Assembly: GCF_949628265.1 (NCBI RefSeq)
Contig: NC_088789.1
Location: 20,763,883 to 20,827,882, forward strand
Direction: 5' to 3'
From: Cloeon dipterum
Taxonomy: Eukaryota > Arthropoda > Insecta > Ephemeroptera > Baetidae
Length of the DNA stretch: 64,000 nucleotides
The notes under the pieces are model-generated. The model worked only from the letters and a program-made list of their open reading frames with translations, ran no database searches and was not told the DNA's origin. Below, one piece after another: positions 40,101-51,263 of the stretch (position 1 is its first letter; the number at the start of each line of letters is the position of its first letter). The position numbers and the translations under genes were made by a program.

Positions 40101-42171
40101 ACCCCTCGCTGGGTCCCTTGCTGGGGGCCAGGCTGCGCGCAGGAGTTGTTCGCGCACTGTGGCCCACGACTGCAGCGCGCACGCGCCGCACGCCATCCGA
40201 TTGGCAGCTCTGCACTCACGGCACGGCTGCCATCCGGACAAGGTGCGCGGCTCGCTCACGCTCCGAACCTGTATGGGGTTTAACAAAAGTGTTTCAGGTA
40301 GAAAACTAGGCTTCTATTTGGTTGTGAGAAAAGTTTTTGCGAAAATAAAAAAGTTACTATTGCTATTTGCAAAAAATCTCTTACCTTGCTGCATTTGGCG
40401 GGAATTTTTGCGAGATTTGGTAGAGAATTTGAGAGTTTTTTGGTTGGCCTTCGAGGCTTTTGGGTTGGCTCTGGTTCTGATTGCCGGATTATATCGTTGA
40501 AGTGCTGGTGCACCTCGAGAGCAGCTTCGAGAAGTCCTTCCTCGTCCTCGGATAGACTTTCTTCAGGCTCTGCTTTACTCGCCAATCTCACATCACTCGC
40601 TGTGTTCCTGGAGCGATTAAAGTTGAATGTTTTAAGAGTTAAAATATTAATTTAAATTTTCATCAATGATATTATTGTTTGTTTTTAGTTAAATTTTTAC
40701 TGCATTAATTGAACGGTAAAAGTCAGTACTAAATTTTCGGACCGTATTAGATTATTAAATAATATATGATAACAATCGTAAGGGTGGGAAAAATGCGATA
40801 AATGTGGTTGGTTATCTTACGCGAAAATCGATATGTTGATTGCACAATATTAATTAATCGCACCCCAATTAAAGTGGATTGACACAGGGAAAAATTGAAA
40901 TTATTTAGAATTGTTCACTTCAACCTGCAGAGAAATTATTAAGATTTCGCTAAATTTATTTTGAAAATTTTGTATTTTTTTAATTTTTTTCGACTGATTT
41001 CGATTCCTCTAGTCGTGATTTATCTAACGGTGCGCGAATTATGAGCTTAATTAACCTTCTAGCGAGATAAATCATGATTTTCAATAAGGAGACAGTTTTC
41101 GCCAATTGATTAGAATGAAAACTTTGAAGCCAATTTTCTCAAACATTAAAATGACAAATATCTACAGGTAAATTTTTAGAGCATTAATATTTAAAGTAAA
41201 GACAAAAAAGTATTTTTGAGTATTTTACAATCTTAAAATTATATAACCGGACAGTTTAGCATTGAAAAAGAAGCCCAACTGTATTAAAAAGAGTGAAATG
41301 TCATCTTTAAATTCGCATCTCCCACGGTGGGTTCATTGGAAACACATGAGGCCGATTTTTTATTTTTAGTGCAGGATGTGCGCTATTTCTAGAGTCTACT
41401 TTTTTATGTATCTGAATATACACGATAGCAAGTTTTTTCTCCAGAGCGGAGCAAGGATCATAATATTCTAAACAAACCTCAGAGGAAAAGGCAAAAGCAG
41501 GCCAGAAAGAGGAATGAGGCAAACAAAGTGCGCATTGAGTTGACCCCTTTTCCCCATTTAATATGTCAAAGAGTTTTCCTCGTACAGCTGATTCCCAGGA
41601 ATATTTTATCGCGAAGGACTTCTCTGAATTTAATAGCGATGGATTTTTTCTTTCAACGAATTTATCGACAGTAACAAAAATCATTAATTTTGAATCCTAA
41701 TAAATGACCCAAATGATTCGGTTCAAAATGTTAATTAATTGCTCATAAATAATAAGTTTTATTTTAATCGAGCTAAATTTCAGCACTCAAAAAGTTCAAT
41801 TCCTTTCAGTGTAAAATTCTTCCATCGCGTTTGAAAAGGCAAAACTGTCAAGGTGTTAAATTAAACAACAACAAAAATCAATTGTCGTCAATGGTCGAAA
41901 GCGACGAGAGATGACTGCGTTGCTCCAGGGGGTAAACGCAACCCTATGAGCACAGGGGTGCATGCACGCCCGCCCGCGACCAGTGCAATAATCGGACACG
42001 AGCATTACGACAGGCCAGGGTTGGAACGAACCTTTGGGGGCTGCCTGAAGGTTTCGGGGGCGGCCGGAGGAGGCGGCGGTGGCCGCAGCGGGCGCAGAGG
42101 GGGCGCTCAGTGGGGTTGATCAGGGCGCAGCGGCCGCAGTGCCACTGCAGAACGGACGCGATCGAGCCCAT
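34133..42171 (-). CDS. sol: Small optic lobes / calpain-15 cysteine protease
   Basis: Atypical calpain needed for optic-lobe neuron survival in flies. Exons in transcript order: 42032-42171, 40385-40607, 39990-40268, 39379-39546, 39065-39325, 37574-38029, 36844-37119, 36461-36574, 36069-36370, 35550-35747, 35135-35496, 34600-34924, 34133-34313; 1094 aa, near the vertebrate CAPN15 size. The N-terminal half has six RanBP2-type (NZF-like) zinc fingers: [20 protein letters not shown] (degenerate), [33 protein letters not shown] and [11 protein letters not shown], each followed by CXXC. Such fingers typically bind ubiquitin. The calpain core has the catalytic Cys in QGVLGNCW (C576), His in RHAYSVLDV (H741) and Asn in RLRNPWG (N761), so the protease is intact. 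The C-terminal SOL-homology domain ends [18 protein letters not shown]. No calcium-binding penta-EF-hand domain is present, as expected for this class. The 53-nt intron at 39326-39378 splits finger 3. Confidence 0.96.
40608..42031 (-). other. sol: sol intron 1 (1.4 kb)
   Basis: AT-rich intron after the first zinc-finger exon. No embedded gene or repeat recognised. Confidence 0.7.
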
Positions 42172-43457
42172 AGTCGTCGCCCGCCCATTGTCCCTCCACT
42201 ATCGAATCGTCCTTGCAGTTGTCCCAGCCAGTCCCTGCTCGCAGCACTCAAGTCGGACAGAACCGACGGCTCCCTTGTCCACTTGCGCTCGCTCGCCAGT
42301 CGCCAACCAATTGTCAACCACCTCGATCCGTCTCGGTTACGGTTTAAAAAGGAGTTTAAATAACCGGTATCATGAAGGGTTTTGTATTTTAGAAATTAAA
42401 ATTGTTTCAATTAGAAGACCAGAATTTTTCGTTTCAATTAAATAAGTAATGACGGTTTTGATTATTTCAGATCTGATTTAAATATTATCACCTTCAACCA
42501 TTTTAAAACCTCATTGTGACATTTTAAATCGGTTTTGGAAGAACTTCACCGATTTTTTCATCAAAACAAGACAAATTTAAATAAACTCAAGGGTCCTAAA
42601 CCTGCTTTTAAAAGATATCGGTTGTTGACAAAATTATTTTTCAGTTCCATTATGTTTGAAATTTTCATCTTAAAATAACTGTCAGTAATTTAAAGTTCCC
42701 CATAGCAACCACACGCGAACTGACAGAGTTGCTCCGGTTATTTGGTTTCCGGTTTTGGGCATAATTCCTTAAACTTTCCAAAATGATTGCTTGACTGTGA
42801 ATCAACTGGTAAATTATGATAAAGACAATGCCAGAAATATTTAAGAGTAAAAATATAGTGAAAATCTTAAGTAGAATAAGGACTTTAGACTTATGCCTGA
42901 GTTTTAAATATCTACCGCGTTTTTTGTAAGTCAGAAGGTACACTAATCGATCGCTAGTAGCGCTAGTGCATGTTTCCAGTTACACATTCAAGTCCCATTC
43001 AAAAAGCATTTGATAGAAAAACCTGGGGAAGAGCACCTTTAAAACCGGTCATTTTAATCGATATAAAATTTTATATCCATTTAGGAGTCAGACCTGAGAA
43101 AAATACCTTTCAAAATTAAGATTGAAAATTTCAAAAAATTCTAAACCTGAAAGAAAATATTTTCCCGCTACTATTTATCAATGTATTGCAGCGATTAATT
43201 TGAGTAAACGTCTAGTGAACCGGTTGTTTTTTACTTCCGGTTGAAACCGCATGGCGCTGCTGGCTCGCGGATGAAGGATTTGTCGTCCATTGATGGCGAG
43301 AACTCGGCGGAAGGAGTGAATTCAAATTGTCACAGCAATTAGTATTCGGCCCAGGATGCGAGCGGCGCCGCGCTGCGTGTGATCGGCGGTGATGCCCCCG
43401 CGGAGGCCTTCAGTGCCGTAGCTGACGCGGCCCCCGAGTCCATTTTCTCGCACGGAC
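42172..43457. promoter_or_regulatory. Divergent upstream region of sol and Cbl
   Basis: The two genes are head-to-head with 1534 bp between start codons. The sol 5' UTR lies at the left end (GC-rich to about 42.3 kb). The middle is AT-rich with an 18-bp palindrome at 43060-43077. The right end (from about 43.25 kb) is GC-rich and probably contains the Cbl first, non-coding exon, which can end at a GTAAGG donor at 43458. Confidence 0.45.
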
Positions 43458-43679
43458 GTAAGGAAAACAAAAGTGGTCATTATCAGGGTGTCTGTGTGTT
43501 GCATACACACGCATCACAGAGGAATAATTCGCTTCCTCCCTTGTGTTTTCCCCTCTCATTCGGATTTTTCTGGCGGCCTTAGAGCTTTGCCAGCCCCGTT
43601 AGTTGTTCGATCCAAAGAGAGCACGGCCGGGAGAAGCGTCGGACAGCCACCCTGACGTTGGTGCGTCTCGTTGTTGCAG
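43458..43679 (+). other. Cbl: Probable 5' UTR intron of Cbl
   Basis: A GTAAGG donor follows CACGGAC, and a good acceptor (ttgttgcag) lies 26 nt upstream of the start codon. The interval is pyrimidine-rich toward its end. This is inferred from splice motifs only. Confidence 0.4.
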
Positions 43680-43705
43680 GTTGTGGAGTGCAGATCTAGG
43701 CTGAA

Positions 43706-46700
43706 ATGTCATCGTCTTCGGCACCGCCCCCGGGGGCGGGAGGCGCGCGACGCGGCCGAGGTGGTCAGCCCAAGCAGCACATTTCGTCCATCCTCTCAAA
43801 GCTGCACGGCGCCTTTTCGGACGCGGTCACGGGGTCAGGGGGGCCACCACACCGACTCGCCACCGACAAACGCACCCTCGACAAGACCTGGAAGCTGATG
43901 GACAAGGTGGTCAAGCTGTGTCAGCAGCAGAAGATGAACCTGAAGAACTCGCCACCCTTCATCCTAGACATTCTGCCGGACACGTATCAGAAACTCCGGT
44001 TAATCTACTCAAAATACGAAGACAAAATGCACGTAAGGGTCTGCTGAAATCCATTTTTAACCCTTGACTGAACCATTTTTCTGCATTCTAAGGTTCTACA
44101 CGCCAATGAGCACTTCAGCGTCTTCATATGCAACCTGATGCGGAAGTGCAAGCAGGCTGTGAAGTTATTCAAAGAGGGCAAGGAGAAAATGTTTGACGAG
44201 AACAGCCACTACAGGCGCAACCTAACCAAACTGAGTCTCGTCTTCAGCCACATGCTCTCTGAGCTCAAAGCCATCTTCCCCAATGGCCTCTTTGCTGGTG
44301 ATCAGTTCCGCATTACCAAGTGTGATGCAGCTGATTTTTGGAGAAACAACTTTGGCAATAGGTAATTTTATTTTTAAATTCATAACTCTACACTCCAAAC
44401 CTAGATTACAGTATGTGTGATAAGATTTGATTTTTAGATTTATTATCAGTCATCGAATGACGTCTTTCTTGATATTATAACCAAATGCAATAAATAATTT
44501 TCTGTGGTGAACCACATACCAACGCAAGCACAAAATATTCCTTTAAACAGGGATAAGTTTGAAAAGCGTTGACCGCACCAGTTATCAATTAGCAATTCTT
44601 TCCTCTGGCGTTTCCTGTGTGTGATTAGTGTGCACGCACGCACCAGCTGGAGACTGCGGCACTTGACTTTGAATGCTAATCTTGTTTCAGCACGTTGGTA
44701 CCATGGAAACATTTTCGAGCAACGCTGAATGAGGTGCACCCCATCAGCTCAGGGCTAGAGGCGATGGCGCTCAAATCGACCATCGATCTCACTTGCAATG
44801 ACCACATTTCAAATTTTGAATTTGATGTGTTCACCAGGTACGATTTCTTTTTGCGGGATTATCAGCTGTTTTATTGAAATAATTACTATGTATAAATTAG
44901 TTGATCCTAAAATATAAATTCATTTTTTTAAAGTGTATTATTAATTTTTTATTCAGTTGCAAAAATGCAGCAAAATTTCTATTAAATGTTTTTAACAAGT
45001 TCACCAACACGCAAACTATGTAATTATCTGCTTTAATTTTACGCAATTATTTTTAACCGCACCGTTCTACCACATTAAGGAAAACCAGAACCTTGCACAA
45101 TCTATAAAAGCCTTGTCATAAAATCCCATCCTGTTTCAGGTTATTCCAACCGTGGACGACGCTGCTACGCAACTGGCAAATCCTGGCGGTGACCCACCCT
45201 GGCTACGTGGCCTTTCTAACTTATGATGAGGTTAAGGCGCGTCTGCAGAGGTACATCAACAAGCCCGGCAGCTACGTCTTTCGGCTGAGCTGCACTCGAC
45301 TAGGGCAGTGGGCCATTGGCTACGTCACCGCCGACGGCGACATCCTGCAGACCATTCCACAAAACAAATCACTCTGCCAGGCGCTACTCGACGGCTACAG
45401 AGAGGGATTGTAAGAAATATTTGCATTAGTTTTCGGTGTTTTTGGTGCTCAATCTGGTGTTTGCGCTGTTGCTCTGATAACTGATAACGCGTGTCAAAAG
45501 TGATAAATCTATCTCTTTTCCTTCATAATAAAGTGGCTGATAGAAGTTTATAAAGTCAATATTTACATTTACACATGCTGTTGAAAATTAATTTGCGAAA
45601 ATCCTTACTGCTCAATGACAAAGCTATCAATTTGTATGTAATGTTTTTCAATGCATAATAATAATATTTTTTATAGATTTCTAACAATTCATTATTTAAT
45701 CTACTGTAAACCAAGCTTGTTCAGCCAAGCGCAGTAGAAGCGAGTTTCATTTTTTTTTAAATTTAATTTTAGGCAATTAACTTAGAACTAACTAGTTAGT
45801 AAAAATTGACGTTAAATTTCGGTTCGAAAAAAATATGAAAATCCTTTTTACCATTAATTAAACTACTCAAAACATAAGGATTAAGCTAACATTTCCAGGT
45901 TGCGTTTAAAAATTTTAAAGAAAATTAGCTTCAAAGTTTCCATTCTAATCAAGCGGTGAGCACTTTCACCCTCTTGGAATTTAGGGATTGTTTCGCCAGT
46001 AGGGAAATTTACCACGTAATTCGCACACTGTTGGATAAATCGCGACGACAGGGATCGAAATCAAACGAAAAAATCATTGACAGTTTGTTTAATTTCTCGA
46101 GAAATTTGGCAAAATCTGAAAGTTGACTCGTTCCTGATTTCATTATTGAAAATTGCAGAAACAAACCTTGGCTTAACTTGACTCATAAAGCTTGGACTCA
46201 TAAACAGGGTAGAAAAAAATGCAAAATATATATATTGGAAGCCGGCAAGTTAAAAAAAATCGAGTTAAGCTTTTTGTGTGCTTTTTTCAATTTAGAGGAA
46301 TTAACAAAAAAATTTGAAACTCAAATCACTGTGTTAAGGAAGCATGAAAATCATGAAATCGGTGACTAGAAATTGTGAGCAAGTTTATTTTTCTATAATA
46401 TACTTTATTTTCAAATTTAGATTCTCATAAATCGCTCAAAATTTTCTTGGCTGACTGATAGCTTTCCTAGCCTGAATCTCTCATCAGGAAATCATGTGTA
46501 CACAAAGACCAAATCAGCATAACTGTAACTCTTTTTAGCTAGGATTCGCGCATCAACCCATTTTTCCGTGAATTAAACCGTTGGTCAGCTGCATAAATTC
46601 CCCAACTATCAAATCATGAGATTTTTCTTCAACCTGCCAACCATTTTCAGCTACCTGTACCCTGACGGACGCAACGCAAACCCCGACCTATCCTGGGCTG

Positions 46701-47083
46701 TGCAACCGACCCCTGAGGACCACATAAAGGTGACCCAGGAGCAATATGAGTTGTATTGTGAGATGGGCTCGACGTTCCAATTATGCAAGATCTGCGCGGA
46801 GAACGATAAGGATGTGAGGATAGAGCCGTGCGGACACTTGCTTTGCACCCCCTGCCTCACCTGCTGGCAGGTATGTGCCAGGATTCGGAGCGTTTTCGAT
46901 ATATTTGACTAACCGTCGTGATTCCAGGACTCGGAAGGCCAGGGCTGTCCATTTTGCAGGGCAGAGATCAAGGGTACGGAGCAGATCGTGGTGGACCCGT
47001 TCGACCCGAAGCGACACAACCGCGCCTCCTCCACAGGCAACCTCGTCGACCTTGATGAAGACGACGAGGTATCCTCAGAATAG
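43706..47083 (+). CDS. Cbl: Cbl short isoform (read-through after RING)
   Basis: Same first six exons as the long form, but the donor at 47069 is not used. The frame then runs VSSE and stops at 47081-47083, giving 462 aa with kinase-binding domain, linker and RING, but no proline-rich or UBA part. An AATAAA at 47480-47485 fits as its poly(A) signal. Drosophila makes a similar short Cbl of about 450 aa ending soon after the RING. The isoform is predicted from sequence, not from transcripts. Confidence 0.65.
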
Positions 47084-50010
47084 ACCCATTTGAACCCTCT
47101 CCCTCCTGAGCACTTGAGCTTTTTTGCTTGATTGTCGAGGACATGATGAAAGTGAACCAAACAAATTGAGTGGCGCATGACTTGAGATAGAAAGTGGCCT
47201 CAGTATTTGTTATGTGATTGTCCAGTGTTCTGCAACCTTCTCTTTCTTTTGCATTATATTTTCATTTATCGGCGTGCAGAAATGAAAGAAAGACCCCCAT
47301 GTGTACATACATACGAACTCATCAGCAGATATATCAAGGAATGAATGTTCAGTCAACTAAGCATCTTATCTCTTATGATTTATTTCTCAGCTCATTTAGT
47401 CGCAAATTATACTCAAGCAGGAAAATAATTTCAAACGCTTTTTCTTTTTTTACACACTACCTGATGCATGTAAATACCAAATAAAAAACGGCTACCTGTC
47501 AGCATTTTATGTTTTGTTTCCGCACGAGCTTTCGTTTTTCATTTAAGCTTCCGCCAGCTTTCGCAAATTGTTGAGCACTACTCGAGTTTTTGGGACTAGT
47601 TGGTTAAAAGGGAGGGTGATTGCAGGATTTGGAGACGTGGAGTTTGAGTAGTCCCAGCCTGCAAGCGCTAGCCCTCTCACCCAGAACAGAAACACCTTCT
47701 ACTGATCATAAGGTGAGTGGAAGTAAAAAACCACGCCTTATTAAAATGAAGAAAATCAGTACAAAGGAATAAATTTGATGTTGTGCGTCGTGCACGTCTT
47801 TTTAAAATTGATCATTTGAGACTTCTGGGGTACTAACAATTTTTTTCATAAAGAACGAGACGAGTCCACTTCAATCCCCAGTCGAATCACCGACGCACCC
47901 AGTGGCCAAACGACCCGTGCCGCCTCCACCTCTACCCCCTCGCCGAAATTCTCCCACTCATGGTGCTGTTAGCCTAATCACAAGGTTAGTACTCGCTGAA
48001 ACATCTCGAAATCGGATGCATTTATCAGTTTCAACCGCGCGTATTACTCATTTCCTATAGTCACTTGAATTCCGCAATCACTTCCGCTTCGATCTCGTCA
48101 AGCCCTACAAATGCAAATGCAAAACACCATTGACATTGCTCAATCAGCATACGTTGAAAACAAATTTGGGTTCAGCCATATGAGGCCGTATCCGCTTTCT
48201 GCTAAGACAATTCTTGTTGTGGTTCCTAGTGAAATCCTTTTACGTCCTGAAGAGAGTTGGATCTGATTTTAATTAATTTAATTCTTAGTGCCTAGTATTT
48301 ATAATAATGTACAAATTTGCTGCTCATAGAACAAAACGAGAAAATTCTAAATTTGCAAAAAATTAATTACAGATCACTTAAATTTTAAAAATAAACAGCA
48401 AAAAAGTTGTTGCGTTGTGATTTCATTTAGGCATTTTTATTTGGCCTGTAATCTATATATCTGTTACGAGGGTGAGATTTTAACTGAGGGTCTCAAACCT
48501 ATGTTAGTAAAATATTACACAACATATCGCTTATTTTTTGTGAACTTTAATTTCTTGGAAATTTTCTTTTGGAATTAATATTAAAATTAAGATGGATTTT
48601 TCACTTTCTCTAACTGATGAATTAAGCAGATTTAAGCTGGAGTGTAGTGGTAACGGTTAAACGGGTTTAGAAAATAAGATGAAAATTAATTTTCGTTAAA
48701 AAATAATTTAAAAGGTAAAACCAACTGGAAAATAAAAATGCAACCATGGAATTACCAACACTACGTTAAAAATTTGTTTTTTCCCCTGATAGACCAAGAT
48801 TAACAAGGAAACTATCATAGGATTTTGACTTCGCGGGGAAAACATTTAATTCGTGTAACCTTTCCTCATGTGAACCACGTACAGTGGTGGAAATTTTTCG
48901 GTCCTATCATTTTTTGAGCTGTGACAGAAATCAGATGAGTCTGACCCAAGCTGCAAAATTGCCAGCTAATTGACTGTCCAAATATTATTTATGGAATCTG
49001 TTGTACACAACTTGTGTTTGAAATAAATTGAATTGAATAATTTTTTTAATGGCAAATAAAGAGGTACATGAGACCTAGGAATCAATTTAATAGAAAGTGA
49101 GGAAACCTTATCTTGAGCTGTTTGCAAATTTCCCGGCAACGTCTAAAATTTTGGGACTTTTCCAGAGGTAAAAAAGATCGACCCACCCACCAATCGATTC
49201 GTCTTCACAAGTATAGTTTACTTTTAAAATATTGAAATGAAAACAGGTGCCACATATCGATTTTGAATAACTTAATTCCCATAGGGATTTTTAATCTCCG
49301 GAGCTTCATGACTCGTGAAGTCCGTAAAATAAAAAATTTCCCCAGGTAATATCTTATATATAGATTATTGAATATTTCACAGATTCAATGGTTTCAGTAA
49401 AAACTAAAACCTCGAATCCTAAGAGTTTCCCTGTGAGTCTTCTCAACCTGTGTCCTTTCTTGCAAAGAAATGATCATTATTTTTTTCGACGCTTTGCAGT
49501 AATTCGAGCAACGCCCTGTCGCTGCCTCTGGATAACGCAGCGCCGACTCCGGAGCAGCGCGGCGCCAGCGGAAGCATAGAGGAGGCGGCCGCGTCGAAAA
49601 AGCCGCCGCCGCCAGCCATCCCAGCAACACCACCGGCGGGCAAGCCGGCCGCCCCCGCACCGATCCCGACGCCGCGGCCGCGCACGCCGCAGCCCAACAA
49701 CTCTACCTCGGGGGCGCCGTCGGCGGCGGCCCCCGTGCCCCTCTCGCGGCGGGTGCGCTCCTGTTCGAACGAGCATTTGGCGTCTTCGACGGCGGCGGCT
49801 GCTGCTGCGGCGGCTGCTGCGTCGCCGAAGAGCAACAACTCGTCCGAGAGCGATTCCTACGAGCACCTGGCCGTGGCCGCCGAGCACGTGAACCAACTCA
49901 TCTCGGAGGGCTACGCCGAGGAGGCGGTGGTGCGCGCGCTCGGCATTTCCAAGAACGACCTCGCCATGGCCGGCAACATTCTGCACCAATTCGCAACCAA
50001 GCACCCTTGA
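43706..50010 (+). CDS. Cbl: Cbl E3 ubiquitin ligase, long isoform
   Basis: Cbl ubiquitinates activated receptor tyrosine kinases such as EGFR and sends them to lysosomes. Exons: 43706-44032, 44093-44361, 44691-44837, 45140-45409, 46651-46870, 46928-47068, 47626-47712, 47854-47984, 49500-50010; 700 aa. Domains: tyrosine-kinase-binding region with four-helix bundle (about 45-175), EF-hand-like part ([13 protein letters not shown]) and SH2 (about 267-345, phosphotyrosine Arg296 in [18 protein letters not shown], and Gly308). Then the linker with Tyr370 and Tyr373, and a RING from C383-K-I-C386 through [10 protein letters not shown] to CPFC. These positions are offset by two from human c-Cbl. The proline-rich part has [12 protein letters not shown], which contains a PXXXPR motif for CIN85/CD2AP SH3 domains. 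The last exon is GC-rich with a ten-alanine run and ends in a UBA domain (about 651-700, [19 protein letters not shown]). Upstream is GC-rich N-terminal sequence with Gly/Arg. Confidence 0.96.
45410..46650 (+). other. Cbl: Cbl intron 4 (1.24 kb)
   Basis: AT-rich intron between the SH2 and linker/RING exons. A hairpin (cctga...tcagg) lies near 46470-46490; otherwise nothing recognised. Confidence 0.6.
47480..47485 (+). terminator. Cbl: Poly(A) signal for the short Cbl isoform
   Basis: AATAAA about 400 nt after the short-form stop codon and upstream of the exon at 47626, as expected for an intronic polyadenylation site. Confidence 0.5.
48061..48133 (+). other. Cbl: Candidate alternative terminal exon of Cbl
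   Basis: A strong acceptor (tttcctatag) joins in phase with the AG ending exon 47854-47984 and encodes [20 protein letters not shown] and a few more residues before TGA at 48131-48133. AATAAA at 48390-48395 could terminate it. The product would be 554 aa, keeping the proline motif but lacking UBA. It may instead be a poison exon or a chance match. Confidence 0.4.
48134..49499 (+). other. Cbl: Distal part of Cbl intron 8
   Basis: AT-rich; no conserved coding or repeat recognised before the UBA exon acceptor at 49498-49499. Confidence 0.6.
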
Positions 50011-50790
50011 AAACAAATCCGAAGAGCGAGTACAAACTTTTCTCGGCACACAAGCCACTTTCATCTCTCATTATATTAGCGAGCGATCGAATTTCGACCA
50101 TGTTCTGCACTCATTTTCACAGCCACACAGTGTTGCAATTCATTCTTCATGAGCATTACGATCATTCCAAGACTTGAAACTATTCAATAGGTGATGCCCT
50201 TTTGCAATCAATACAATAGCACTCGGGATTATTTAGTATTGCAGGCATGCAAATTTTAAACTTTGATTTGCCGCTGGCGAGATTTGGTATCACAGAAACG
50301 ATACAACGTAATTTTAGAAAAATCTATATTATTTTAACTAGGATCGACTTTCGAAATACGAGAATCAAATATAATATTAATAATTGAGCTCTATATTTGA
50401 CGGACGTTTTGGTTGCAACATTTTGTGCACTGTTGTGAGCGATTTTAACGTTGTGTTGCATTTTTATTTATTTGCTTCCTTGGCGTGATCTTTACTTTTA
50501 TTAACTTATTTTGCGCTTGAGACTTCTGGTCATTTAATTTAATCTCTATTATTATAGATATAGATTTAAAATCTACATCAAACCAATAATCGCTGTGTTA
50601 AGTTTAAACGAATGAAAGGCAATCACCAAACTGAAGACCAAGTTAGCCAAGTGGGTTGCGCGTGCGAACGACTTTGAGTTTTGAATACCCTTCGGCTTGT
50701 GCGTATTTATACAGTGCCGCTCGGTGCGGCGCAGAGACTAAAAAAAGTGAAGCAAGCCACGGAAATAACTAAGGACGAGGAGAAAAAGCA

Positions 50791-50796
50791 AATAAA
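50791..50796 (+). terminator. Cbl: Candidate poly(A) signal of long Cbl
   Basis: AATAAA about 780 nt after the stop codon. The interval 50011-51077 holds no gene I can recognise and would be mostly the Cbl 3' UTR; the convergent Neurl4 3' end follows. Confidence 0.35.
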
Positions 50797-51077
50797 AGTA
50801 TATTTTGTCTGTCTGCGTGTAAAAGAGAGCCTAAAACTAAAAGTGAACAAGGTTTCAAAAGAGATGCATTTTGAATTGCTGGTAAAAGAAGAAATTTGTT
50901 CATTTCTTCCACTAGGGTTATTAGGTATGTAATTATAATTACTGATGCCGCAAATACACTATTAATATAATTGTACTGCGCATAATGAAGATAAAAATAT
51001 ATTTATTCTCTCTATTGATGTCATTTGAGAAAGAAACAGTTAAAAACGATCAAATCAGCTTTGAAAACGTATTTTGT

Positions 51078-51083
51078 TTTATT
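51078..51083 (-). terminator. Neurl4: Candidate poly(A) signal of Neurl4
   Basis: AATAAA on the minus strand about 180 nt past the Neurl4 stop codon. Confidence 0.45.
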
Positions 51084-51263
51084 TTCTTTCTTGAAGACAC
51101 CTCTTGTCATAAGCGAAATAAAAAACTCAGTCTCTGATAACAGAAATTGCAAACGAAATAAAACAGTTTTTTGTTCAATCACACATATATATATATATAT
51201 CACAAAAGCAATAATTAAGTTGTAAATGCAACACGGGCATGACTAGTTGTTTCTAAAAGGCTA

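Noticed and set aside
46440-46500. Third hammerhead-like CTGATGA...GAAA arrangement (minus strand) in a Cbl intron
   Set aside because: The 14 bases between the core boxes cannot form stem II (both ends are G, then A-A). They form a simple hairpin instead.
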